In this document: piece by piece, positions 33,612 through 43,551 of the stretch
Numbering within the stretch: position 1 is the stretch's first letter
Layout of the letters: every line of letters starts with the position of its first letter
Origin: an uncultured Muribaculaceae bacterium
GTDB taxonomy: Bacteria > Bacteroidota > Bacteroidia > Bacteroidales > Muribaculaceae
Length of the DNA stretch: 64,000 nt
Reading direction: 5' to 3'
Assembly: GCA_910579995.1 (NCBI GenBank)
Contig: CAJTWH010000006.1
Coordinates: 1-64,000 of the forward strand
Notes under the pieces: generated by a model
Seen by the model: the letters and a program-made list of their open reading frames with translations, nothing else
What the model was told of the DNA's origin: nothing
Database searches by the model: none
Translations under genes and position numbers: made by a program

Positions 33612-35039
33612 TTATTTGCCTTGAGCCACTTCTTGGTTTGCGAACTCTTTGGCTTCGTCTTCGCTCTTGAACATTCGCAGCCAGTATACATTGTAGAATG
33701 CTGTGGCAGCGGTCATGTTCTCGTAAGGAATATCGGCGAGCTTGATCTGGAACACGCGGAAGTTGAGTATATCCTGCCCTACGAAGTTGGGGCGTGTGCC
33801 AAGGTTGTAGATAAGAAGCTGAGTGCCGTCGCCGAGGTCGATACCGTTCTTCGGGTTGGGGTTACCTGCATTTCCGGCCTCGAGAGTAACGGCGTCGAGG
33901 GTTGAGTTGCCGCCGTTGATCTTTGTCATGCGCACGGCGAAGACAGGATAGTTCTTCAACGAGAGCTGCAGAGGATTCTTCTCGCTGCAGTCAACCTTGA
34001 TATCGCGACGCCACTTGCCGCCGGCGGGATCTTTGAATTCTACATGCCAGAAGTTTTCTGTGCGGGTGTCGGGGGCGTCGGCGCTTGATACAACCCAGCC
34101 GTTCCATTGGTTCTGGGCGTCCCAGATGAGGAAGCCGGGATCAACGGTGACTTCGGTAGAGGCCTGAGCGCCGTTGCCGATACATGTACCGGTGATGGTG
34201 ACAGTGCCGAAGCCTTTGGGGGTCACTACACCGCGGTGAACGGTTGCTATAGACTCGTCGGAAGAAGACCATTCTACCGAACCGAGCGTTGCGCCCGAAG
34301 GATTATACTTCACAGTGAGGGCGACAGGGCCGCGCGAGAGGCAGATCGGGCCGTCGAGAGGTGTAATCTCGATTGACTCAGCCTCGATGTAAGGCTTGAC
34401 GTCGAAGCTGTATTCAGCGCGGGCTGTACCGTAGTCATGAGCCAATACGTAGATTGTTGCACGGCCGGCTCCGACGCATTTCACAAGGCCGGTCTGATCT
34501 ACAGTGGCAATAGACTCGTCGGCCGAGTGCCACGACAGATTGCTGTAGGTGTGGTTTTCGGGAAGGATGGTCGCCGAGAACTGAAGTTCGTCGGTGACAT
34601 AAATCACGCCGTCTTCGCCGAGCGAGGTGGTATTTTCAAGTTCGATTGAGGTGGCTTTGATGATTTCGGGTATAACCTGCACGGTTACCGAAGCCATAGC
34701 CTCATTGACCTTGAATCCGAGTGATGTTGTGGCTGTGATCTGAGCCTCGCCTACACTGAGCGCGCGGATAAGGCCGTTGTTGTCAACCGAGGCCACTTCC
34801 GGATTCGATGAGGTGAATATTACCGAGGGGTCATCGACCTCTTCGGGGCCTGCCGACCATACAAGAAGAGAGTCCATGCCTACTCCCAGAGGAAGTATCT
34901 CACTTACGTCAAAAGTGATTTCCTCGAGAAGTTTTGAGTCGGGGGCGTTGAGGGTGAGCTCTTTGCCGTCGTCGCACGCTGAGAACGCAAGTGCTGCGGC
35001 AGCTACGAACGCCGATGATATGATATTATATTTTTTCAT
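33612..35039 (-). CDS. BIG2-domain surface glycan-binding lipoprotein
   Basis: A 475-residue lipoprotein (signal ending AALAFSAC). Three bacterial Ig-like BIG2 domains follow at roughly residues 35-125, 130-215 and 217-300, each with the pattern SxxPEVASVDxNGLIRAL or DESIATVxxTGLVK. The C-terminal 170 residues begin FLIWDAQNQWNGW and resemble DUF4979-type domains of PUL proteins. The position right after susD is that of a surface glycan-binding protein. Binding itself is inferred. Confidence 0.8.
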   Translation of the reverse strand: MKKYNIISSAFVAAAALAFSACDDGKELTLNAPDSKLLEEITFDVSEILPLGVGMDSLLVWSAGPEEVDDPSVIFTSSNPEVASVDNNGLIRALSVGEAQITATTSLGFKVNEAMASVTVQVIPEIIKATSIELENTTSLGEDGVIYVTDELQFSATILPENHTYSNLSWHSADESIATVDQTGLVKCVGAGRATIYVLAHDYGTARAEYSFDVKPYIEAESIEITPLDGPICLSRGPVALTVKYNPSGATLGSVEWSSSDESIATVHRGVVTPKGFGTVTITGTCIGNGAQASTEVTVDPGFLIWDAQNQWNGWVVSSADAPDTRTENFWHVEFKDPAGGKWRRDIKVDCSEKNPLQLSLKNYPVFAVRMTKINGGNSTLDAVTLEAGNAGNPNPKNGIDLGDGTQLLIYNLGTRPNFVGQDILNFRVFQIKLADIPYENMTAATAFYNVYWLRMFKSEDEAKEFANQEVAQGK

Positions 35040-35041
35040 GA

Positions 35042-36823
35042 TTAATCTTCGTCTTCAGGGTTGACTTCTTCTGTGGGATCTTTTACATAGCTGCCTGTTA
35101 CCTTTGGCCAACCTTCGTTCTGACCGAGGTTGGGGTTGAGCTGCTGCTGGTCTACAGGAAGAGGGTAGAGATAGTGTTTCTGCTCGAATGTGCGGCCCGA
35201 CTCAAGGATAATGCGGTTTTGTGAGTCAAGTGCATAACCGCCGTGGTTGGCCATCTTGTTGACCCATTCGCCCTGCCAGCGAATGCCTGTCATATTCATG
35301 GGCATTTCGCTCTCTGCGGTTTTCCAACGCTTGAGGTCGTCGACACGGAAACCTTCTTGGAAAAGCTCCACTGTGCGCTCGCGGCGGATTTCGGTGCGCA
35401 TGTCGAGGCCATATTTGCTTACGAGCTCGTTGGTGAGTCGGGGCATGCCATTCGATTTGTTCACGCGCAGACGGGTCTTGTTGATTGAGATGTTGAGGTC
35501 TTCGTCGGAGATTTTGCCGTCGCGCTCATATACTGCCTCTGCATAGTTGAGAAGAACTTCTGCATAGCGGAGCACGGGGAAGTCGTATGCTTCGTCGCGG
35601 TCGGCACATTCACGCTCTGTAGCCCATTTATAGATCATGTAGCCTGAGCCCCAAGGAGTGAAGTTGGTGTATTTGGCGCGTTTGAGCTCCTCGTCGCTGC
35701 CCGACCAGTCGAGGCGGCAGTTGTTCTTGGCGTTGTTCCAGAATGTATCGCCGGGACGCATGAGGGTGTTGTTCATGCGGTTGTCGCGGTTTTCCCATTC
35801 GCTGCGCATGCGCTCGTAGCCGTTGAACTTGGCCGAAACGTCGGTAGGCAGGCCGTCGGTGCAAAGATAGAGGTCGGCGAGCTTGGTTGTGGCGAACCAT
35901 GCGTTGGCGAGAGCGGTTGTTGTAAGGTTCTGGCCTGTGGTCTTGAGAGTGATGTCATAGCAGCGCTTGATGATATACTCTTTGTTTGCGCTCTTGTCGA
36001 GACCGGCGGGGTTGCATTTCACACCGCTTTCGAGGATAAACATGTAGCGGTAAGCGTCGTCGCCGAGTGTAGAGGGCTCGAAAAGTTCATATTTTTTGCT
36101 GTCGATGACGTCTTTTGCTGCATTGGCGGCGATATCGAGAAGCTCGTTGGCGCGGGCCGTGTTGCTGCGGAATTTCTGCCATGTGCCTTCGTAGAGTGCC
36201 ACGCGGCTGAGGAATGCCGAAGCGCCCTCGGTGCTTACGCGGCCTTCTTCAATCTCGCTCACGCTCTTGAGGTGTGCGATGGCTTCGCGGAGGTCTTTGA
36301 TGATGAAGTCTACCACTTCGCCGCGGTCGTTGCGCTTGGCGAACATCAGGGGATCATCGGTATCTACGGCATGGTCAACTATGATCACATCGCCGAATTT
36401 CTGCACGAGGAAGAAATATTGCCATGCGCGGAAGAAGTAAGCCTCGCCTACAGCCTGACGGATTTCTTCCTGATTGCTGAAGCCGGCAGCTTTCTCAAGC
36501 AGGAGACAGGTGCGGCGGATGGCGCTGTAGGCACCGGTATAGTCGCCGTCGCCTGAGCCCATGTTGTACTCGCCGCGCGATATGGTGTTGTTGCCGTCTT
36601 TGTGGCGCATCAGGTCGCTGCGCATATCTGAGTGGATATTGCCGTCATATACCTGAGAGAAGTTGGGGAGGTAGTCATAGAATTTGTTGGAAAAATTCTG
36701 GAAGTCTGACGATACAGCCCATAGGTCGGGGTCGGCGAGCTGGTCTTTCGGGTCAAGGTCGAGGCATGAAGCCGAGGCCAGTGCGATAGTGCCGATCGTG
36801 ATATATTTGATTATATTTTTCAT
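35042..36823 (-). CDS. SusD/RagB-like nutrient-binding lipoprotein
   Basis: A 593-residue outer-membrane lipoprotein (signal ending LASASC) that caps the SusC channel. SusD-family segments are visible: FRAWQYFFLVQKFGDV near 130, FPVLRYAEVLLNYAEAV near 425, MRTEIRRERTVELFQEGFRV near 480, and the C-terminal HYLYPLPVDQQQLNPNLGQN. It lies 18 bases after susC and two bases before the BIG2 gene. Confidence 0.95.
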   Translation of the reverse strand: MKNIIKYITIGTIALASASCLDLDPKDQLADPDLWAVSSDFQNFSNKFYDYLPNFSQVYDGNIHSDMRSDLMRHKDGNNTISRGEYNMGSGDGDYTGAYSAIRRTCLLLEKAAGFSNQEEIRQAVGEAYFFRAWQYFFLVQKFGDVIIVDHAVDTDDPLMFAKRNDRGEVVDFIIKDLREAIAHLKSVSEIEEGRVSTEGASAFLSRVALYEGTWQKFRSNTARANELLDIAANAAKDVIDSKKYELFEPSTLGDDAYRYMFILESGVKCNPAGLDKSANKEYIIKRCYDITLKTTGQNLTTTALANAWFATTKLADLYLCTDGLPTDVSAKFNGYERMRSEWENRDNRMNNTLMRPGDTFWNNAKNNCRLDWSGSDEELKRAKYTNFTPWGSGYMIYKWATERECADRDEAYDFPVLRYAEVLLNYAEAVYERDGKISDEDLNISINKTRLRVNKSNGMPRLTNELVSKYGLDMRTEIRRERTVELFQEGFRVDDLKRWKTAESEMPMNMTGIRWQGEWVNKMANHGGYALDSQNRIILESGRTFEQKHYLYPLPVDQQQLNPNLGQNEGWPKVTGSYVKDPTEEVNPEDED

Positions 36824-36841
36824 CGCATTGATATTATCGGA

Positions 36842-39800
36842 TTAGAAAGTGATGTTGGCTCCGAGGGTCCATGTGCGGAGGAAGGGATAGCGGTTGAGGC
36901 CGCTCATGTTACTTGAGCCTTCGGGGTCCCAGCCGTCGTTGATGTGGCTGATTTCCCACAGGTCGGTACCGGTAACGTAGAAGCGTACGTTTGATATCAC
37001 CTTGGATTTCTTAAGAAGTTCCTGAGGCATGGTGTAGCCGACGGTGATGTTTTTCAGACGCAGGTAGCTGCCGTCGTTTACAGTCCACGATGAGCACTGG
37101 TAGTTGTAGCTGTTGATGTCGCCGCCGCCGGTTGTAGCCGAGGTGAGCTGCGGATAGCGGCCGTTGGGATTCTCGGGGCTCCATACATCGCCGATCCACT
37201 GTGTGCCGCCGTTCATGTAGAGGGCGCGCATAGGTATCTGCCATGTGTCGAGGCTGTTGTTGTTGTTCTCGCAGCGGAAGATGGTGCGTTTGGCCGCGCC
37301 TTGGAATACGAAGTTGATGTCGAAGCCTTTCCATTCAGCGCCGAAGTTGAACGAGAATTGAATCTTGGGGTCGTCGGTGCCGAGGTATACGAGGTCATCG
37401 GCTGTGAGCTGTCCGTCGCCGTTGACATCCTCGAACATGTTGTCGCCCAGACGAAGACGGTTGATGTTGCCGATTGTAGAAGTCTCGGCATAGCGGTCGA
37501 TGTATTTGGCAAGCTGCTCTTCTGTCTGGATTTTGCCGCAGTAGCGCAAGCCCCATACAGAGCGGAGGGGATAGCCCTCGCGGTCAGATTTGATACCGCC
37601 GGCTTTCACGCCGCTGCCGCCGTTGTCGGTGAGTTCGTTATCGGCGTAGGTGAAGGTGCCACCAACGTGGTAGTTGACGTTGCCGATACGGTCGCGCCAG
37701 TTGATCTGGCCTTCATAGCCCCATGCCTTGAATTTACCTTTGTTTGCTGTAGGAGCTTTATCGCCGAGGATACCGGGGTAGATAACGTCGATGAGCATGT
37801 TGCCGGTGTGTTTCCAGAATGCTTCCACAGTACCGGAGAGGCGGTTGCTGAAGAGGCCGAAGTCAAGAGCGATGTTGTAGTTGTGCACGCGCTCCCATGT
37901 GCGGTCGGTGCTGACGAGCTTGCCTTTGGTGTCGATGTTGCTCACCAGCGAGCCTCCGATGAGGTTGCCGCCTTGGCTGTTGAGGTTCCAGAGGGCTACA
38001 CCTGAGTAGCGGTCGATACCGCCTTGGTTGCCGACGTTGCCGTAAGAGGCGCGGAGCTTGAGCTCGTTGAGCCATGAGCGGCTTGCCTCCATGAAGCTTT
38101 CTTCGGTGATACGCCAGCCGAGCGAGGCGCCCCAGAAGAATGCCCAGCGGTTGGCTGCCTGGAATTTGGAGCTGCCGTCGTAGCGGAACTGGCCTTCTAC
38201 CATATATTTGCTCTTGAAGTCGTAGTTGGCACGTCCGTAGTACGACATGATGGCTTCTTCCCATTTCTCAGCCTTGTTGATGGTCACTGTGCCTGAGCCT
38301 TTGGGAACTTCGAGTGTGGGTTCGTTATTCTGGATTCTCACGCGGGTCCATTCGTATTGCTTCATGTTGTACTGCACACCGGCCATCACGCTGAGGTTGT
38401 GCATTTCCTTGAAGGTCTTGTTCCAGTTGAGGTAGCCCTGCACTGAGTAGAAGTCGGTGGCTGAGTTGCCTTTCTCGTAGTAAGTATCGTCTTTCTTGGT
38501 GGGGTTGGTTACCTCGAAAGTATCGTTGTAGTTGTAGAAATCAACCTGCAGGCTCTTGGTGTCGCGGATGGCGCCGGAGTGGTTGTAGCCAAGCACGGCA
38601 TTGGCGGTGAAGCCGGGGAAGATTTCGTAGCGGAGTGTCTCGCTGATGTTCACAGCATTGACTGTGAGGTTGTTGTCGCCGCCGAGCTCTGCGAGCCAGT
38701 TGGGCGAGCACCAGTGCTCACCCCAAGCGTAGGGCTTGCCGCTGATGGTAGATGTCGGGAAGCCGGGCTGCGCCTGGCCGGCCTTGAGGGCGGCGCCTAT
38801 CTGCGTAGGTGCTACCTGATCCTGACGGTTGTAGGCTATGACGCTCTGCAGCGAGAAGTTCTTGGCCAGCTGCATTGTGTTGTTGAGGCGAAGGTTGATA
38901 CGCTGGTTGTGGTTGTTGCCCCATTTGAGGTTGGAGTCGTCATACATGTAGCCGAGCGAGAAGCGGTAAGTGTTCTTGTCGGTACCGCCCGCTACAGAGA
39001 GCTCATGGTTGGTACTCCATGAGTTGCCCCACATCACATCGTTCCAGTCGGTGTCGAAAAATACCATGTCGTCAACCTTGCTCATGCCGAGGGGGTTGCC
39101 GTCGATCCAGCTGCCTTTATATTTGAGTGCGAGCTGTGCGTATTTATACCATGTATTGTCGAGCGGGTTGTCGATGTCGTTGTTGATGACTTCAAGAACG
39201 CCGTTTGCCCATTGGTCAAGAGTCATGGTCTTGGCCCGCAGACCGATGTTTTTGAAAGTATATGAGCCGTTGTAGTCTACCTTAGCCTTACCGCTCTTTG
39301 CCTGTTTGGTGGTGACGAGCACGACACCGCCGGCAGCCTTGCTACCGTAGATTGATGCTGCGGCGTCTTTGAGGAAGTTCATGCTCTCGATATCCGAGGG
39401 GTTGATGAGGCGAAGGTCGTTGACGCTTTCGTATTCAACGCCATCGATGATCACGAGCGGGTCGGCGGCGTTTTTCGATACGGCGCCGCGGAGGCTCATG
39501 CTCCAACCCTCGTCGCCGGGAGCCGATGTATTGCGGGTGATGATAACGCCCGGCACTTGGCCTTGGAGAGCCTGCACGGGGCTTGAGAGAGTACCTTTAT
39601 TTTCAAGAGCCTTGGCGTCGACTACGGCTACCGAACCGGTCATTGTGGCCTTTTTCTGTGTACCATAACCAACTACAACGACTTCGTTGAGCACATTAGA
39701 GCCTTCTTCGAGTACGATGTTGAGGTTTGTGCCGGCCACTTTCACTTCTTTGGTGTTGAAGCCTACGTAGCTTATTACCAGTGTTGCTCCCTGAGCTACT

Positions 39801-40051
39801 TTGATGTTGAAGTTACCGTCGATGTCGGTGGTGACGCCTTGCTTGGCTCCTTTGACAACAACGCTGGCACCGATGAGAGGTTCGCCTGTTGAGTCGGTGA
39901 CGGTGCCGGAGACTGAGGCTGCTGCCGCAGAAACATCGGCCGGAGCCGGGGCGGCGAATACCGGGCATGGGGTGTATGCCATGCATGCCAATAGCATGCC
40001 GGCCACAATTGTGCCGCGCCATGGTATCAGTCTAAGATATGGTTTTCTCAT
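36842..40051 (-). CDS. SusC/RagA-like TonB-dependent transporter
   Basis: A 1069-residue outer-membrane importer of oligosaccharides. After the signal peptide it has a carboxypeptidase-D-like domain (VSGTVTDSTGEPLIGASVVV near 50), the TonB-linked motif NEVVVVGYGTQKKATMTGSV near 125, a plug with PLVIIDGVEYESVNDLRLIN, then a 22-strand barrel. It ends FLRTWTLGANITF, with a terminal aromatic residue. I start it at Met 40051, since the frame open to 40084 gives a poor leader. There is no N-terminal STN domain, so it should not itself signal to an anti-sigma factor. It follows the ECF sigma gene by 29 bases. Confidence 0.93.
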   Translation of the reverse strand: MRKPYLRLIPWRGTIVAGMLLACMAYTPCPVFAAPAPADVSAAAASVSGTVTDSTGEPLIGASVVVKGAKQGVTTDIDGNFNIKVAQGATLVISYVGFNTKEVKVAGTNLNIVLEEGSNVLNEVVVVGYGTQKKATMTGSVAVVDAKALENKGTLSSPVQALQGQVPGVIITRNTSAPGDEGWSMSLRGAVSKNAADPLVIIDGVEYESVNDLRLINPSDIESMNFLKDAAASIYGSKAAGGVVLVTTKQAKSGKAKVDYNGSYTFKNIGLRAKTMTLDQWANGVLEVINNDIDNPLDNTWYKYAQLALKYKGSWIDGNPLGMSKVDDMVFFDTDWNDVMWGNSWSTNHELSVAGGTDKNTYRFSLGYMYDDSNLKWGNNHNQRINLRLNNTMQLAKNFSLQSVIAYNRQDQVAPTQIGAALKAGQAQPGFPTSTISGKPYAWGEHWCSPNWLAELGGDNNLTVNAVNISETLRYEIFPGFTANAVLGYNHSGAIRDTKSLQVDFYNYNDTFEVTNPTKKDDTYYEKGNSATDFYSVQGYLNWNKTFKEMHNLSVMAGVQYNMKQYEWTRVRIQNNEPTLEVPKGSGTVTINKAEKWEEAIMSYYGRANYDFKSKYMVEGQFRYDGSSKFQAANRWAFFWGASLGWRITEESFMEASRSWLNELKLRASYGNVGNQGGIDRYSGVALWNLNSQGGNLIGGSLVSNIDTKGKLVSTDRTWERVHNYNIALDFGLFSNRLSGTVEAFWKHTGNMLIDVIYPGILGDKAPTANKGKFKAWGYEGQINWRDRIGNVNYHVGGTFTYADNELTDNGGSGVKAGGIKSDREGYPLRSVWGLRYCGKIQTEEQLAKYIDRYAETSTIGNINRLRLGDNMFEDVNGDGQLTADDLVYLGTDDPKIQFSFNFGAEWKGFDINFVFQGAAKRTIFRCENNNNSLDTWQIPMRALYMNGGTQWIGDVWSPENPNGRYPQLTSATTGGGDINSYNYQCSSWTVNDGSYLRLKNITVGYTMPQELLKKSKVISNVRFYVTGTDLWEISHINDGWDPEGSSNMSGLNRYPFLRTWTLGANITF

Positions 40052-40080
40052 ATTATTAGGTATAATGATTGGTTTGATTA

Positions 40081-40599
40081 TCATGCAATGTTTGCAAGGT
40101 AAGTCCGCACGTCCTTGCGACCGAGTCTCAGGTGGTTTTCAACGGTACGCTTCGACAGGTTGAGCGACGAACTGATATCATCCACCGCCATGTCGTCGAA
40201 TCTGCTCATTATATAGATAGTACGTCGCATTGGCGGCAGACACTCAACACGTTCTTCTTCAAGGCCGGCAAGCTCGCTTGCGGCGAGTTGGGTCTCGAGA
40301 CTATTGTCGGTATAGTCGCCGTTGATTTCCATCACATAGTCGTCATGCGACATCGTCATGGTGTAAAGACGGCGAAGATAGTCGTTGATAAGATTTCTGG
40401 CAATAGTGTAAAGATACGACAGTGCCGTCTCGGGCTGTAGCTCTTTTCCGGCTGTCATTACTTTTACCCACACATCCTGCGCGAGGTTTTCAGCGTCCCA
40501 TACATCGGCGATACGGCTCTGTATGTAGCGGAGCAGACGCGGATGGTGGGCTTTGTAAGCTGTGGCGACAAGATTGTCGGTGCCTTGCCTTGTGTTCAT
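40081..40599 (-). CDS. ECF sigma factor heading the SusCD operon
   Basis: A 172-residue sigma factor. Region 2 spans YIQSRIADVWDAENLAQDVW near residues 25-44 and LYTIARNLINDYLRR. Region 4 spans LPPMRRTIYIMSRFDDMAVD near 120 and NLSKRTVENHLRLGRKDV. No anti-sigma (FecR-like) gene is present between it and susC, and SusC lacks an STN domain, so control must be transcriptional or by an unlinked anti-sigma. It sits immediately upstream of susC on the same strand, so it may drive or be part of the PUL transcript. Confidence 0.9.
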   Translation of the reverse strand: MNTRQGTDNLVATAYKAHHPRLLRYIQSRIADVWDAENLAQDVWVKVMTAGKELQPETALSYLYTIARNLINDYLRRLYTMTMSHDDYVMEINGDYTDNSLETQLAASELAGLEEERVECLPPMRRTIYIMSRFDDMAVDDISSSLNLSKRTVENHLRLGRKDVRTYLANIA

Positions 40600-40664
40600 G
40601 GTGTCGAAGTTTTTGGATTAGGTGTTGATTTGACTTCGTGACCGGTTTGTTTCGGGTCACGGTG

Positions 40665-40695
40665 CAAAATTACCGAGCTTCAAAAACATTGCAAA
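40665..40695 (-). promoter_or_regulatory. Promoter for the ECF sigma-SusC unit
   Basis: On the minus strand: TTTG (40695-40692), a 19-base spacer, then TAATTTTG (40672-40665), an almost ideal primary promoter. Transcription would start near 40658, where a seven-base hairpin (CGTGACC 40637-40643 with GGTCACG 40655-40661) would form at the very 5' end of the leader. Confidence 0.7.
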
Positions 40696-40808
40696 GTAAA
40701 AATTATCCGATTACATTTCCTATAATTATATTAGACTTGTAGGTTTTAAATATGTTGAGAATCAAAGATTTAAGAATTTGAGACTCTTAGTTTCAAAATA
40801 ATTTGAGA

Positions 40809-43529
40809 CTAATCTCTCTTGAGGAACTCGGCCGGAGTGATACCCGTATTGGCCTTGAAGTGGCGGAAGAAAGAGGCTCGCGATGAGAAGCCGCATTTGG
40901 CCGCAAGGGCGGTGAGGGTATACTTGCTCATGTCGATTTCCGAGCTCAGACGCTTGAATTCGTTGACGCGGTATTCGTTAACATAGTCATAGTAGCTTTT
41001 CTGAAGGTGTTGGTTGAATACGTATGAAAGGTTGTGAGCGCTCACGCCGATAAGGTCGGCGAGATTCTGAATCTTAAGGTCGGGGTTGGTGTAGGGTTTT
41101 GTTTCGCGCATGAGTTTGTCGAGGCTGTTGCAAATGCGGCGGCACTCTTCATTGCTCAGGCGGGTGGTCTTGTATAGATTCTGTTTCTTTTTCTCAATGG
41201 CGGCCTGTGCTTCTATCTGATGGCGCTGGAGTTCTTCGCTTTTGTTGCGGTGGCGCAGGTAGAGTGTCAGTGCCCATGCTGTCACGGCAATGACTATCAG
41301 CGACAGTGCGATGATAAGCCAGTTTACCTCGTTGTCGATATGCACGCTCATCAAAATTTGCTCATGGGTCTCGCCGGGTGTTCGGATCGAGAGGTTGTAG
41401 CTGCCTGAGGGGAGGGTATAGTAGGTGAGCCGAGAGTTGCCCTGCATTATTTTCCACTCGTCGTCGTAGCCTTGCAGGCGGTATTCCACAACCATATCAG
41501 AAGTCTCTGTGTAGCGGAAGTTTGAGAAAATGAAAGATATGTCGTTCTCGTGCTTTTTCAGTTCGATTGTCGGGGTAAGGCCGTCGGCGGTCACGCGTCC
41601 GTAGGCATTGTTGCCGTTGACTTCGATGTCGGTGATGGCGAACTGCGGGTTGAGGCGGTCGTCGTCGAGGTTGCGGTAGTTGAGGCGTACGAGGCCGTCG
41701 GTGTTGCCGAACCACAGGTCGCCATGCGAATCTATGGCAGGAGGGCATAGTGTGAATATCGGGCCGGGAAGGCCGTCGGCACGGTTGAACAGGTGTACGT
41801 TGGCCTCGCGGTCGAGGCGCACGAGGCCGCGGTCGGTGCCGAACCACACATAGCCGTCGCGGTCTTCGATGGCGAAGGTCGACATCGTCGACGGGCTGCC
41901 GGCAAACTGAAGCCGGTTGAATTTGGTCAGGTCGATGTTGGATGTGAACACCTCGCCACGGTCGGGCAGGAAGTAGAGCACATGCTGCGAGTCTTCGTAG
42001 ACATATCTTATCTTGTCGTTGTTGATGAAGCCTTGCGGGAAGTTGTCGCTGCGTATGATATTGTCGCTCATCACCGCCATTCCTGTCTCGGTGCAAATCC
42101 ATCCGCGGTTGAGGCTGTCGAAGAAGAGCTCGTAGACATTCCCGGCCGGCAGCTGCGACGACACTGAGGTATATTTTTTCTCTACCTTGCCGTCGCTGAA
42201 GCAGTAGAGCCCGGCAGATGTGCCGGCCCACAGCTTGTCGTCCTTGTCGATTTTCATGACAAAGATAGTCTGGTTGGTCAGTTCGTCGGGGGCGAGGCTG
42301 CTGCGGGATAGCTTTAATGTCTTGGGGTCGAGTTCATAAAGGCCGCCTCCGTAGGTGCCGATATAGAATCTGCCGTGCCAGCGTGCTATGCAGAAAATGA
42401 TGTTCGATGTTATCTCGGGGCTGTGGAAGTGGGTGGCGGTCCCGTCGCGGCTGATATGGTAGAGCCCCTCGCGGGTGCCGATGAGCTTCTCTTCATCACT
42501 GATATAGAGCGACCTTACCGTCATAGGCTCGGCCGGATTCACTCCCGGTATCACATATTTCTCAAAGATATCGCCTACGTAAGGCGTATAGTCTACGCCT
42601 GCCTGATAGTAGCCTACCCAGAGGAGCCCGTAGTCGTCTACAAGAAGTGAATATACCGATTTTGAGCGCAGAGGCATGTTGTAGCGCCGGCATGTGCCGT
42701 CTTTGAAGGTGAAGAGGCCTTCGCCGTCGGTGGCTATATATAAGGTGTTGTTATGTAGAGAAATGCCGCTTACAAGGTCGTTGCCCACATGTATGATGTC
42801 GCCGAAAGTCGATGTCGTTATGTCGAAGTTTATCAATCCTGTGCCGAGGGTCGATATGTAGAGCGTACTCCCTTGGCGGGCTATGGCGGTGCAGTGCGAC
42901 GATGGGAATGGAAAGCGGTATGAGCGAGTGTTGCCGTCGGTGATATCCACTTCATAGAGTGTGGTGGCGGTAGTGGCCCACAGTTTGTTGCCGTTGTCGA
43001 TGTAGATTGCGGAGATTTCGTTTTCTTTCGACAGTATGTCTGACTGCAGAAGTATCCGGTTTAGTTCTTCGGTGGCTGTATTGTAGATATAGAGGCCGTG
43101 TTCGGTGGCAAGGAATAGTCGGCCGTCGGCGTCGGCTTTCACCATGTTCACGGCGAAATTGATATCATTGTCGAGAATTCTGACAAGTTCTTCGCTGCCG
43201 GGGTACATCTTGAAGATACCTTGGCGGTTTGCAACAAAGATATCGCCGTCGGGGGTGCCGTCTATACTCGTCACTCGCTTGAGCAGCAGGTTGTCACCGG
43301 GAAACTTATAGCTTTTCACAGCGTTGCCGTCGAAGCGGTCGAGCGACGAACTCGTGCCGAACCACAGATAGCCGCGTGCGTCTTTGTATATTGCGTTGAC
43401 AAGCAGGTCACTGAGACCTTCGGTATTGGTGAGGCTTTTGAAATAGGGTGGGGCGGCGGCTCCATGGCTGTATGCCATGAGAAAGATTATGATAATCAGG
43501 CGAACGAACAGTGATGATGTGTTTTTCAA
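40809..43529 (-). CDS. Membrane-spanning AraC-type regulator with sensor propellers, no kinase
   Basis: A 906-residue inner-membrane regulator. After a signal or anchor helix, about 30-650 is a periplasmic two-lobe propeller of repeats such as DARGYLWFGTSS and DRDGYVWFGTDRGLVRLD. A Y_Y_Y-type domain follows (around MVVEYRLQGYDDEWKIM, near 665), then one transmembrane helix (about 736-757). A helical linker of about 55 residues leads to a C-terminal AraC HTH pair (about 825-906: KIQNLADLIGVSAHNLSYVF and KCGFSSRASFFRHF). Hybrid two-component systems of PULs have this sensor but also kinase and receiver domains; both are absent here. It would bind a glycan fragment outside and DNA inside. Confidence 0.88.
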   Translation of the reverse strand: MKNTSSLFVRLIIIIFLMAYSHGAAAPPYFKSLTNTEGLSDLLVNAIYKDARGYLWFGTSSSLDRFDGNAVKSYKFPGDNLLLKRVTSIDGTPDGDIFVANRQGIFKMYPGSEELVRILDNDINFAVNMVKADADGRLFLATEHGLYIYNTATEELNRILLQSDILSKENEISAIYIDNGNKLWATTATTLYEVDITDGNTRSYRFPFPSSHCTAIARQGSTLYISTLGTGLINFDITTSTFGDIIHVGNDLVSGISLHNNTLYIATDGEGLFTFKDGTCRRYNMPLRSKSVYSLLVDDYGLLWVGYYQAGVDYTPYVGDIFEKYVIPGVNPAEPMTVRSLYISDEEKLIGTREGLYHISRDGTATHFHSPEITSNIIFCIARWHGRFYIGTYGGGLYELDPKTLKLSRSSLAPDELTNQTIFVMKIDKDDKLWAGTSAGLYCFSDGKVEKKYTSVSSQLPAGNVYELFFDSLNRGWICTETGMAVMSDNIIRSDNFPQGFINNDKIRYVYEDSQHVLYFLPDRGEVFTSNIDLTKFNRLQFAGSPSTMSTFAIEDRDGYVWFGTDRGLVRLDREANVHLFNRADGLPGPIFTLCPPAIDSHGDLWFGNTDGLVRLNYRNLDDDRLNPQFAITDIEVNGNNAYGRVTADGLTPTIELKKHENDISFIFSNFRYTETSDMVVEYRLQGYDDEWKIMQGNSRLTYYTLPSGSYNLSIRTPGETHEQILMSVHIDNEVNWLIIALSLIVIAVTAWALTLYLRHRNKSEELQRHQIEAQAAIEKKKQNLYKTTRLSNEECRRICNSLDKLMRETKPYTNPDLKIQNLADLIGVSAHNLSYVFNQHLQKSYYDYVNEYRVNEFKRLSSEIDMSKYTLTALAAKCGFSSRASFFRHFKANTGITPAEFLKRD

Positions 43530-43551
43530 TTGTAGTACAGATTTATCATGT

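Noticed and set aside
40052..40084. An 11-residue extension of SusC
   Set aside because: It reaches back into the sigma gene stop and places charged and branched residues before the signal peptide. The ATG at 40051 is the better start.
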